From Acidobacteria bacterium 13_1_40CM_65_14 (GTDB lineage: Bacteria > Acidobacteriota > Vicinamibacteria > Vicinamibacterales > CAVVIG01), in contig MNEX01000024.1 of assembly GCA_001917905.1 (NCBI GenBank), positions 1-40,531 on the forward strand: DNA of 40,531 nt, read 5' to 3'. Both the position numbers and the translations under genes were made by a program. Below are positions 7,816-15,667 of the stretch, in pieces; the first letter of the stretch is position 1, and each line of letters starts with the position of its first letter. A model generated the notes under the pieces. It was not told the origin of the DNA and searched no databases. It worked only from the letters and a program-made list of their open reading frames with translations.

Positions 7816-8862
7816 ATGTCGATGCATCGTTGTCAGGTCGTGCTCCTCATGATCGTGGTAGGGATCGCCGATCCAGCGCCTGCACAAGAAAAGACGGCGT
7901 TGCCCAAAGTGCGCGTCGTCGCCACCGGCGGCACCATCGCGGGCGAGCAGCGGGATCCGGGGACGCTTGGCGGATACGAGATCAAGAAGAGCGTGAACGA
8001 GATCGTCGCGCTGATTCCGAACGTCCAGCGGTACGCGCAGGTCGAGACCGAGCAGTTCTCGAACGTGGGGAGCCCGAACATCACCCCCGATCACTGGTTG
8101 CGATTGGCGCAGCGGATCAACGCGCTGTTCAAGGAACGGCCCGACCTGTCGGGCGTTGTCGTCACCCACGGGACGGCCAGGCTCGAGGAGACCGCGTTCT
8201 TCCTCTACCTGACGATCAAATCCGATCGGCCCGTCGTCGTCGTCGGCGCGCAACGTCCGCCGACCGGCATCAGCCCGGACGGCCCGATCAATCTGCTGTC
8301 GGCCATTCGGGTGGCGGCCGCGCCCGAGTCACGCGGAAAAGGCGTGACGGCGGTGATGGACGACCGGATCATGTCCGCGCGCGATGTGACGAAGATCTAC
8401 GCGCGGGGTGGAGGCTTCGACGGCGCCGAGATGGGCACGCTCGGAACCGTGGCGACAGGTGGCGTCGAGTTCTTCTACCAGCCGGTGAAGAAGCACACCG
8501 CTTCGTCGGACTTCGATGTGTCAGCGCTCAAGGTGCTTCCGCGCGTCGGCATCAGCTACTCGTACTCCGGTGCCGAGGGTGTCTCCGATCCCGACGCGAA
8601 AGCCGTCATCGTGGCAACGACGGGCTTTGCGCCCGAAGAAAGCAAGTACTACGACGGCGTTCGCAAGAAAGGCGTGATCGTGGCGACGACGTTTCCGTCG
8701 GGAGAGCAAGTGGACACCGCACCACCGGCCGCTCAATCGGCGCTGCCGCCGGTCGTCGCCGTCAAGCACCTGATGCCGACCAAGGCGCGCATCCTCATGA
8801 TGCTCGCGCTGACCAAAACGCAGAACCCGTCCGAGATTCAGAAGATCTTTGATTCGTACTAA
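7816..8862 (+). CDS. Secreted type II L-asparaginase-like amidohydrolase with altered catalytic triad
   Basis: 348 aa with a signal peptide ending near PAPAQE. VVATGGTIAG carries the nucleophile Thr40; Ser86 (FSNVGSPN) and Lys193 (ARDVTKIY) match the known substrate and catalytic positions. The second block reads VVTHGTARLEET where the family has THGTD-x-x-EET, so the catalytic/binding aspartate next to Thr120 is Ala121. The DNA GGGACGGCCAGG confirms this. In E. coli AnsB this Asp is needed for substrate binding, so activity may be weak or the substrate different. ATG 7816 is preceded by AAAGAGGT; a second ATG is at 7822. GH88 follows after 5 bp. Confidence 0.85.
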   Translation: MSMHRCQVVLLMIVVGIADPAPAQEKTALPKVRVVATGGTIAGEQRDPGTLGGYEIKKSVNEIVALIPNVQRYAQVETEQFSNVGSPNITPDHWLRLAQRINALFKERPDLSGVVVTHGTARLEETAFFLYLTIKSDRPVVVVGAQRPPTGISPDGPINLLSAIRVAAAPESRGKGVTAVMDDRIMSARDVTKIYARGGGFDGAEMGTLGTVATGGVEFFYQPVKKHTASSDFDVSALKVLPRVGISYSYSGAEGVSDPDAKAVIVATTGFAPEESKYYDGVRKKGVIVATTFPSGEQVDTAPPAAQSALPPVVAVKHLMPTKARILMMLALTKTQNPSEIQKIFDSY

Positions 8863-8867
8863 AGTCG

Positions 8868-10226
8868 ATGATCCACATCGATCGGCACCGATCGCCGCGC
8901 GATCTGCTGCCGAAAATCGATCATCTGTTCGCGTTGTCGGCGGGGAAGATCCGATCCATCGAGGAGAGCTGGCGGCCGGACGCCGGCGCGCCGGTCTTCA
9001 CGGTGCAAGGGCGGTATCAGGCGCGCGGCTGGACCGAATGGACGCAAGGGTTCCAGTTCGGCTCCGCGATTCTGCAGTTCGATGCCACAGACGACGCGTC
9101 GTTTCTCGAGCTCGGACGCTCGCGCACGGTGGAGCGGATGTCGCCGCACCTGACGCACGCCGGCGTCCACGATCACGGCTTCAACAACGTCAGCACGTAC
9201 GGGAATCTGTGGCGGCTCACGCGCGAACAGCGCATCGCGACGTGTGAGTGGGAGGTCCGCTTCTACGAGCTCGCATTGAAAGTCAGCGGCGCGGTGCAGG
9301 CACGGCGGTGGACGCGGCTCGCGGACGGCGGCTTCATCCACTCCTTCAACGGCGCGCACTCGCTCTTCGTCGACACGATGCGTTCGCTTCGCGCGCTGGC
9401 GCTCGGTCATGTGCTCGGGCAGCCGTTGATGGAAGAGCAGGACGAGAAGATCAGTCTCTTCGATCGGCTCGTCCAGCATGCGCGGGCGACCGCGCGCTAC
9501 AACGTCTACTACGGCAAGGATCGCGATCGCTTTGACGTACGCGGACGCGTGGCGCACGAAAGCCTGTTCAACGTCGCCAACGGCACCTATCGCGGTCCGA
9601 GCACGCAGCAAGGGTACTCGCCGTTCAGCACGTGGACGCGCGGTCTGGCGTGGGCGATGCTCGGGTTTTCCGAGCAGCTCGAGTTCTTGAACACGGTGCC
9701 CGACGATGCGTTCGAACGATGCGGCGGGCAAGACGAGGTCGTGGCGACGATGCGCGAGGCCGCGCGCGCGACCTGCGACCACTACCTCGACATCGCCGCC
9801 GCCGACGGCGTGCCGTACTGGGACGCGGGCGCCCCCGGCCTCGCGTCACTCGATGGCTGGGGCGATCGGCCCGCCGATCCGTTCAACGATCGCGAACCGG
9901 TCGACAGCTCGGCTGCGGCGATCGCGGCGCAGGGACTGCTGCGCCTCGCGCGGGTGCTGAAGGACGATCGCTACGAGCAGGCCGGACTGCGCGTGCTCGA
10001 CACGATCTTCGACGAGCCCTATCTGAGCACCGACGCGAATCATCACGGTCTGCTGCTGCATTCGGTCTATCACTGGCCGAACGGATGGGACTACGTTCCG
10101 CCGGGCGCGCGCACGCCGCGCGGCGAATCGAGTCAATGGGGTGACTATCACGCGCGCGAAGCGGCGCTCTACGTGAAGCGCCTGGCCGGCAATGCGCCGT
10201 ACCTCGCGTTTTTCGGACCAGCATGA
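8868..10226 (+). CDS. Glycoside hydrolase family 88-like unsaturated glucuronyl hydrolase
   Basis: 452 aa, no signal peptide. GH88 features are the HDHGF block with Asp102 and SLFVDTMRSL with Asp169 (the two catalytic aspartates of the Bacillus enzyme lie in such HDLGF and DTMMN blocks), then NGTYRGPSTQQGYSPFSTWT, TRGLAWAMLGF and DSSAAAIAAQGLLRLA. These enzymes hydrate and open the unsaturated uronic acid left by polysaccharide lyases. The protein is somewhat longer than bacterial UGLs (about 380 aa). The stop overlaps the SDR start by ATGA, so the two are translationally coupled and probably act on the same keto-uronate product; that link is inference. Confidence 0.82.
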   Translation: MIHIDRHRSPRDLLPKIDHLFALSAGKIRSIEESWRPDAGAPVFTVQGRYQARGWTEWTQGFQFGSAILQFDATDDASFLELGRSRTVERMSPHLTHAGVHDHGFNNVSTYGNLWRLTREQRIATCEWEVRFYELALKVSGAVQARRWTRLADGGFIHSFNGAHSLFVDTMRSLRALALGHVLGQPLMEEQDEKISLFDRLVQHARATARYNVYYGKDRDRFDVRGRVAHESLFNVANGTYRGPSTQQGYSPFSTWTRGLAWAMLGFSEQLEFLNTVPDDAFERCGGQDEVVATMREAARATCDHYLDIAAADGVPYWDAGAPGLASLDGWGDRPADPFNDREPVDSSAAAIAAQGLLRLARVLKDDRYEQAGLRVLDTIFDEPYLSTDANHHGLLLHSVYHWPNGWDYVPPGARTPRGESSQWGDYHAREAALYVKRLAGNAPYLAFFGPA

Positions 10227-10999
10227 AGCAACCGCGGACTGCGCTCGTCACCGGCGGCACGCGCGGCATCGGCCTCGGTATCGCGCGCGCGCTCGCGGGC
10301 GAGGGCTGGCAGCTCGCGATCTGCGGCGTTCGTGCCGAAGCAGACGTGAAGCGCGTGCTCGACGAATTGCGCCAACGTGGAACGACCGTCCACTACACGT
10401 CGGCGGATCTCGCGCGCGTCGACGATCGCGTGCGGCTGGTCGCGGACGTGCGGGCGCGGTTCGGCGCCGTCAACGTGCTCGTCAACAACGCCGGCCGCGC
10501 CCCGCGCGTGCGAGCCGATCTGCTCGAGGCGACCGAAGACGATTTCGAGGATCTGCTCCGCACGAATCTCCAGGGTCCCTATTTCCTCACGCAGGCGATC
10601 GCGTGCGATCAACTCGCTCGCCGGCGCGCCGAGCCGGGCTTCGCGGCTTCCATCATCTTCATTACTTCGGTGTCGGCCGAGATGGCGTCGGTCAACCGCG
10701 GCGAGTACTGCGTCAGCAAAGCGGGCCTGTCGATGGCGGCGCGACTCTATGCGGCGCGGCTCGCCGCCGACGGCATTCCCGTCTTCGAGGTGCGGCCCGG
10801 GATCATCGCGACCGACATGACGGCCGCCGTCCGCGACACTTACGACCAGTGGATCGCCGGCGGCCTCGTGCCGGCGCGGCGTTGGGGCCAGCCCGACGAT
10901 GTGGGCCGCGTCGTCGCGGCGCTGGCGCGCGGCGACCTGCCGTACGCGACCGGCAGCGTCATCCACGTGGATGGGGGGATGTCGGTCCCTCGTCTGTGA
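10223..10999 (+). CDS. Short-chain dehydrogenase/reductase (3-ketoacyl-ACP reductase-like)
   Basis: 258 aa classical SDR: nucleotide-binding TGGTRGIG at 10-17, NNAG at 88-91, Asn115 in RTNLQGPYF, Ser149, and Tyr162-x3-Lys166 (EYCVSKAG). The C-terminus ATGSVIHVDGGMSVPRL is the usual end of these enzymes. Cytoplasmic NAD(P)H-dependent reduction of a ketone or oxidation of an alcohol is certain as a class; the substrate is not. Overlap of ATGA with the GH88 gene suggests a role in processing the keto-deoxy-uronate released by GH88, comparable to KduD, but this is inferred from context only. Confidence 0.88.
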   Translation: MKQPRTALVTGGTRGIGLGIARALAGEGWQLAICGVRAEADVKRVLDELRQRGTTVHYTSADLARVDDRVRLVADVRARFGAVNVLVNNAGRAPRVRADLLEATEDDFEDLLRTNLQGPYFLTQAIACDQLARRRAEPGFAASIIFITSVSAEMASVNRGEYCVSKAGLSMAARLYAARLAADGIPVFEVRPGIIATDMTAAVRDTYDQWIAGGLVPARRWGQPDDVGRVVAALARGDLPYATGSVIHVDGGMSVPRL

Positions 11000-11031
11000 T
11001 CGAAGGCGCGTGTTAACATCCGGGCCGTTCG

Positions 11032-11439
11032 ATGCTTCATAATCCGGATCGCCTGCTCGCCCGCGCGCGCTCGCGGCTCACGCGTCTGGATCCTCAGGAG
11101 GCGTGGGACGCAATCCAACACGGCGCCATCCTCGTCGACACGCGACCCGAATTTCAGCGCCGCGCCGACGGCGAGATTCCTGGCGCCATCGTCGTCGAGC
11201 GCAACCACCTCGAGTGGCGGCTGCATCCCGAGAGCGACGGCCGGATCGCCGAGGCCGTGGACGCCGACGTTCGCTGGATCGTCATGTGCGACTCGGGCTA
11301 CGCCTCCTCGCTCGCTGCGGCGACGCTCCAGATGATGGGGCTGCACCGCGCCACCGATCTGGTCGGCGGATTCAAGGCCTGGCGCGACGCGAAGCTTCCG
11401 GTCACGTCGCCAGGCACGCCGACGATGCCGAGGATGTAG
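11032..11439 (+). CDS. Single-domain rhodanese-like protein
   Basis: 135 aa. LDPQEAWDAIQHGAILVDTR, GEIPGAIVVERNHLEWRL, the active-site loop CDSGYASS with Cys86, and DLVGGFKAWRDAKLPV define a rhodanese domain, which carries a sulfane sulfur on the cysteine. The loop has Ser where thiosulfate sulfurtransferases often have Arg. No signal peptide, so cytoplasmic. A TTAACAT sequence about 20 bases upstream could be a -10 box. The 3' end abuts a hydrolase fossil. Confidence 0.85.
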   Translation: MLHNPDRLLARARSRLTRLDPQEAWDAIQHGAILVDTRPEFQRRADGEIPGAIVVERNHLEWRLHPESDGRIAEAVDADVRWIVMCDSGYASSLAAATLQMMGLHRATDLVGGFKAWRDAKLPVTSPGTPTMPRM

Positions 11440-11668
11440 CTCGTGGTTCCCGATGTTCGATCGCAATCCCCAGACCTTCGTCGACATCTACCACGCGAAG
11501 GGCACTGACTATCAATCGGCGACGCACAAGGTGTTCCGATCCGCGTCGCTGCCGTCATTCCTCACGCTGCCGGTCCGCGATCAAGAACACGGTAGCGATC
11601 GATCGTCCGCTCCACGAGCACCCACGCCGGGGACTGGTCAGCTGTCGCTGTCCAACTCAGTCGGTTGA
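11438..11668 (+). pseudogene. C-terminal fossil of a CocE/NonD-type hydrolase
   Basis: From 11438 the frame reads SSWFPMFDRNPQTFVDIYHA, then TDYQSATHKVFRSASLPSFL, resembling the very end of CocE/NonD (X-Pro dipeptidyl-peptidase S15-like) hydrolases. All of the catalytic part is missing, and after about 50 codons the frame runs into unrelated sequence antisense to the kinase end. The ATG at 11453 is internal to this remnant, so I do not call it a gene. Confidence 0.6.
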
Positions 11669-13929
11669 AGCAGCTCGCGCACTTTGGCCGTCAGCGCATC
11701 CATCGAGAACGGCTTGCGAAGGTAGGACGAGCTCGCCGTCTGAATCCCGTGGCGCGCCACCTGGTCATCCGAGTATCCCGACATGAACAGGACGCGGGTC
11801 TCGGATCGGAGCGACAGCACGCGGTCCGACAGCACGCGGCCGTTCATGCCCGGCATCACGACGTCCGCAAGCAGGAGATGGATGGGCGTGGCGCGCGCGC
11901 GCGCGATTTGGAGCGCCTCTTCGCCGTCGGATCCTTCGAGCACCGTGTAGCCGGCGTTGCGCAGCGTGCTGCTGATGAGCGTTCGCAGCCGCCGATCGTC
12001 TTCGGCCAGCAGCACGGTCTCGGAGGCTTTCGTCGCCGCGACCGTCGCTGCCTCGCCGTTGGCCGTGATCGCGTCGGCCGGTTTCTCCTCGACGATCTCC
12101 GGCAGGTAGACCTGGAAGACGGTGCCGCGGCCGATCTTGGTCTCCACGTCGATCATCCCGCCCGCGTCCTGCACGATGCCGTACGTAATCGCGAGGCCGA
12201 GGCCCGTTCCGCGTCCCGCCTCCTTCGTCGTGTAGAACGGCTCGAAGATGCGCGCGGCCGTCTCCGCGTCCATGCCCGACCCGGTGTCGGCGACCGAGAG
12301 GCAGACATACCGCTGTGGCACCGCCGAGTGCACGACGTCGTGAAGCGGCGCACCGACGGCGACGCTGGCGACCGAAATCCGCAGCTTGCCGCCCGTTGGC
12401 ATCGCGTCGCGCGCGTTGATGACGAGATTCAGCAGCACCTGTTCCATCTGGCTCCGATCGATGCGCACCTTGCCGAGATCCTGGCCGATCGACGTCAGGA
12501 GCTGGATGTCTTCGCCGATCACGCGGCGGAGCATGTGCTCGGTGCCGATGACGAGTTGATCCACGGCGAGCGGGCCCGGCGGGATCACCTGACGCCGGCT
12601 GAACGCGAGGAGCTGGTGCGTGAGGTCCGCGGCGCGATCGGCCGCAGCGAGAATCTCCTTCAATTCGCTGCGCGCCTCTTCCCGCTGCTCGCGCAGCAGC
12701 GCGAGCTCGCCGTAGCCTCTGATCGTCGTCAACAGATTGTTGAAGTCGTGCGCGATCCCGCCGGCCAGGCGCCCGATCGCTTCCACCTTCTGCGTCTGGC
12801 GGAGCTCGTCGTCGCGACGCTTCGCCTCTTCGTACCAGTGACGCAGACTGGCCGTCATCGCGTTGAAGGCGCCGGCCATCGCCGTCGCTTCGGCGCTGCC
12901 GCGCAGGGGCACACGGCGCGTCCAGTTCCCGGCCGCGATGTCGCCGGCCGCCGACGCAATGTCCTGCAGCGGACGGCTGACGCGCCACGCGAACACCAAT
13001 CCACCGGCGAGCGCCAGCAGGAAGATCGCCGCACCCGCGCCGAACAGCTGACGCCGCAGCTGCGCGAGGTCGCGATTGGTCGGCGCCCAGTCCTTCAGCA
13101 GGACGAGCCGGCCCGTGCCGGCGAGCTCGCCTTTCGGCGAGAGCGGAAAGGCGCCGGCGAAGTACTCGCTGCCGGCGAGCCGATGCGTCCGTGCCGGATC
13201 GGCCGGCGACAGCGATCCCTCGGAGGCGACGACACTAGCAAACGCTGTGCGCGCATCGCCCGTCAGACTGCTCGCAGCGAGGTGCCGCCCGAGCACGATG
13301 TTCACCTCGCTGTGCGTGACCTGAGCGAGCTGCTGTGCCACCTGATCGTCGAGCCCGTAGCCGACGGTCAAGGTGCCAAGCGTTTCTTCGGCGAACCGCG
13401 CCGGTTCGGAGACGATGAGGAACAAGCGATTGCCGATCTCCGCGACGCCGCGGCCCGAATGCCCGGTGGCCGACGCGGCGATGATCTGGCGGATCGACGC
13501 CGGCGGCTCGACAATGCGCGACCATCCCGAGCTGGCAATCCAGACGCCGTCGCGACCGGTGACGATGCAGAAGGCCGACTTGAGCTGCCGGCGGTACTCG
13601 TCAACCATGACCTGCATCGTGGCGACGTCGCTCGCCACGCGCGAGTCGTTCATGTACGCGCGAAACATCGGACCTGTCGTCACGAGTGCGGCCTGCGCCG
13701 CCGCGAACTCGGCGCGATCGTCTTCGAGCCGGTAAAAGGCGGAACGGGCGGCCGCCAGATCACTCGACGCGCGATCGAGCGAGTCGGCAGTGACGACGCG
13801 TGTCGCGATCATCAGAGCGGCCGTGACCGCAAAGGCGACGACCATCGTGACGGCGACCGCCACCTGAAAATCCAGGCGCGTATGGAAGCCGGCCCCGTCG
13901 TGATTCGAGTCGAGATCGCTCGTGCTCAT
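11638..13929 (-). CDS. Membrane hybrid sensor histidine kinase with C-terminal receiver
   Basis: 763 aa. Order: first membrane helix about 22-44, a periplasmic CACHE-like sensor region about 45-295, second helix about 296-316, HAMP about 317-370, HisKA with phospho-His394 in GGIAHDFNNLLT, HATPase with NLVINARDAM, VADTGSGM and GRGTGLGLAITYGIVQ, and a receiver with Asp689 (LLLADVVMPGMNG) and Lys739 (YLRKPF). It therefore autophosphorylates and passes phosphate within itself; no DNA-binding output is present. It overlaps the barrel gene upstream by ATGA and is the last of three coupled genes, so I infer that the periplasmic domain senses a state of the cupredoxin or barrel. The ligand is unknown. 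Confidence 0.9.
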   Translation of the reverse strand: MSTSDLDSNHDGAGFHTRLDFQVAVAVTMVVAFAVTAALMIATRVVTADSLDRASSDLAAARSAFYRLEDDRAEFAAAQAALVTTGPMFRAYMNDSRVASDVATMQVMVDEYRRQLKSAFCIVTGRDGVWIASSGWSRIVEPPASIRQIIAASATGHSGRGVAEIGNRLFLIVSEPARFAEETLGTLTVGYGLDDQVAQQLAQVTHSEVNIVLGRHLAASSLTGDARTAFASVVASEGSLSPADPARTHRLAGSEYFAGAFPLSPKGELAGTGRLVLLKDWAPTNRDLAQLRRQLFGAGAAIFLLALAGGLVFAWRVSRPLQDIASAAGDIAAGNWTRRVPLRGSAEATAMAGAFNAMTASLRHWYEEAKRRDDELRQTQKVEAIGRLAGGIAHDFNNLLTTIRGYGELALLREQREEARSELKEILAAADRAADLTHQLLAFSRRQVIPPGPLAVDQLVIGTEHMLRRVIGEDIQLLTSIGQDLGKVRIDRSQMEQVLLNLVINARDAMPTGGKLRISVASVAVGAPLHDVVHSAVPQRYVCLSVADTGSGMDAETAARIFEPFYTTKEAGRGTGLGLAITYGIVQDAGGMIDVETKIGRGTVFQVYLPEIVEEKPADAITANGEAATVAATKASETVLLAEDDRRLRTLISSTLRNAGYTVLEGSDGEEALQIARARATPIHLLLADVVMPGMNGRVLSDRVLSLRSETRVLFMSGYSDDQVARHGIQTASSSYLRKPFSMDALTAKVRELLQPTELDSDS

Positions 13930-14933
13930 TGTTTGCGAACCGACCAGGTCACGGCCACGTCGAGCGCGCGCGGCAAGTACTCTTTGTCGCCGCTCTGATG
14001 CAGCGCATTGACCTGCAGTGCAAGGCCGCCGCCGAGGCGCACGCGCGCCCCGACCGTCTGGCGGCTCAGATAATCGTCCGGAGCCTGACGGAGATCCCCA
14101 AACACCAGCCGCTCGACGCGAACCACTGCCGTCACGGGTCCCATGCCCGTCCGATGAATCAAGGCGTCGGCGTACCAGCCGGTCGTCGTGCTTCTGCCGA
14201 ATGGCTGCCCCGTGATCCATTCACCGCGAAGTTGCACGCCGGCGTGCGTCCAGCGGAGATCGACGCCGGTCACGTGACTGCGTCCCCCAGTGACGAACGC
14301 CGTCTTTGACGGCGGCGTCCGCATATGACTGGCGCCCGCGATGAACGGCCCGTAATAGCCCTGCACGCGAACGATGACATCCAGTCCTGAATGCCGCCTC
14401 ACTTCGCCCACGTCGCCCGGCGCGCCGACCGCAGCCTCGACCATCAGACGCGGCACGCCGGCCACGAGGTCCGCCCCGTGTTCGAGCAAATTGTTCGACA
14501 GCGGGGAGTACTCCTCGTACCGAACGAGCGGGGCGCGGAGGAAGCCGGAGTACGCGTGATCGCTCGCGTTGTAGATGCCGAACGGCGTGCGAAATCGTCC
14601 CGCGCGGATGCCGACGAGCCCCTCGTGCGGCCGAAACATGCGCTCGCCGTAGGCTTCGATGATCTGCACGCGATTGGTGTACGGATACGCCGCGTCGAAG
14701 CTGTCGCTCTCGTGGTGCGGGTCCGACAACGAGCGTCCGGCCCACGCGGCCTCACCGAAAAATCGGACGCCGCCCGTCACATCACCGAACAGGCGAACCT
14801 GTGCGGCGGCGGCCGTCACGTCGTCGGTCGAGTAGCCGCCCGTGATGGCCGCTTCGGCCGTGACCGGCTGTCCATGCGCGAGTCGCGGCTCGATGAGGCA
14901 CGCGGCGTATGCCATCAGGACGGCGAATCTCAT
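13926..14933 (-). CDS. Outer-membrane beta-barrel (porin-like) protein
   Basis: 335 aa with a signal peptide ending near EPRLAHGQ. The mature part alternates polar and hydrophobic residues with aromatic girdle residues (RFRTPFGIYNASDHAYSGF, VIVRVQGYYGPFIAGASH, VTGVDLRWTHAGVQLRGEW) and ends in DVAVTWSVRKQ, typical of barrels in which each strand ends at a turn. It resembles phosphate-selective or DcaP-type porins in GRFRTPFGIYN, but I cannot assign a substrate. ATG 14933 overlaps the stop of the cupredoxin gene, and its own stop overlaps the kinase start, so the three are coupled. Confidence 0.8.
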   Translation of the reverse strand: MRFAVLMAYAACLIEPRLAHGQPVTAEAAITGGYSTDDVTAAAAQVRLFGDVTGGVRFFGEAAWAGRSLSDPHHESDSFDAAYPYTNRVQIIEAYGERMFRPHEGLVGIRAGRFRTPFGIYNASDHAYSGFLRAPLVRYEEYSPLSNNLLEHGADLVAGVPRLMVEAAVGAPGDVGEVRRHSGLDVIVRVQGYYGPFIAGASHMRTPPSKTAFVTGGRSHVTGVDLRWTHAGVQLRGEWITGQPFGRSTTTGWYADALIHRTGMGPVTAVVRVERLVFGDLRQAPDDYLSRQTVGARVRLGGGLALQVNALHQSGDKEYLPRALDVAVTWSVRKQ

Positions 14934-15544
14934 GGCCACACGACCTGCAAGGGACCGTCGCCTGCGCTCCACGTACCGGTCAACTCGGCGGTCGCGCCGG
15001 GACGCCAGGCGTGATACGTGTAAGTCCCTGCAGGTACGCCGGCGATCGTGAACGCGCCCGTTTCGTCCGTCCGCGCGAAGTACGGCGAGTTGACGGTCAT
15101 CACGTACGCCGCCATGTTTGGATGGATGTTGCAGAAGATGCGGCTGAGTCCCGGTTGGTCGAACAGCACGCGGCGCATCGCGCCGACGGGATACACCCCC
15201 AGGTCGAAGCGTATCCCGTCGCGAAACGAGAAGACGTTGTGAAACACGCGATCGTTGTTGGGAAAGTCGACCGTCGTCCCGACGCGGACGACGAGAACGT
15301 GCGGGCTGAAGCTCAGATTTCGTTGATCGAGGACGACCCGTGCGGTGTCGGTGCGCGGCGAGAGAGGCGCATTCGGCGCATCGAGCCAGACGACGGTATC
15401 TCGAACCGGCGTGTTGCCCGCGCGTGCAATTCCGTGCAACTCTACGGCGGACTGCCCGAAAGTGGCGAGTACGAGCGACCCGGGCAGCGACAGCGAGAGC
15501 AGGGCTCCGAGAAGTCGGAGGACACCGCTCGCTCTTGGACGGAT
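14930..15544 (-). CDS. Periplasmic cupredoxin-like protein with carboxypeptidase-regulatory-like C-terminus
   Basis: 204 aa if started at ATC 15544; only 169 aa from the first ordinary start, TTG 15439. The region between encodes a good signal peptide (RPRASGVLRLLGALLSLSL and ATFGQSA), with AGGGGG at 15549-15554 four bases before the ATC, so I favour the rare AUC start or a sequence error. A type 1 copper site is suggested by His in RVFHNVFSF and the FCNIHPNM block (Cys, His, Met). FARTDETGAFTIAGVPAGTY is a CarboxypepD_reg-like strand pair. Similar proteins are annotated as methylamine-utilisation-like cupredoxins. It is first in the three-gene operon, so it may be the sensed or electron-carrying partner of the kinase. 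Confidence 0.75.
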   Translation of the reverse strand: MRPRASGVLRLLGALLSLSLPGSLVLATFGQSAVELHGIARAGNTPVRDTVVWLDAPNAPLSPRTDTARVVLDQRNLSFSPHVLVVRVGTTVDFPNNDRVFHNVFSFRDGIRFDLGVYPVGAMRRVLFDQPGLSRIFCNIHPNMAAYVMTVNSPYFARTDETGAFTIAGVPAGTYTYHAWRPGATAELTGTWSAGDGPLQVVWP

Positions 15545-15580
15545 AGAACCCCCTGTTACGCAATAACGCTGGCGAATCGG

Positions 15581-15614
15581 TGTCGGACAGAATCGGACAG
15601 GATTCTATCCTGTC
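15581..15614. promoter_or_regulatory. Direct and inverted repeat in a divergent intergenic region
   Basis: CGGACAG occurs twice ten bases apart (15584-15590 and 15594-15600). The second copy starts an inverted repeat GACAGGA (15596-15602) - TTCTA - TCCTGTC (15608-15614). One helical turn of spacing and the position between the cupredoxin operon and the propeller gene suggest an operator, possibly for a response regulator. No regulator gene is adjacent. Confidence 0.45.
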
Positions 15615-15667
15615 ATGGGTCCGGCTCTTCCGTAAAAAGACCAAGGAGACCGAAGGAGGGTGTCGAA

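Noticed and set aside
11665-13998. 777-codon plus-strand frame
   Set aside because: Exactly antisense to the histidine kinase with its clear domains; high GC keeps the mirror frame open.
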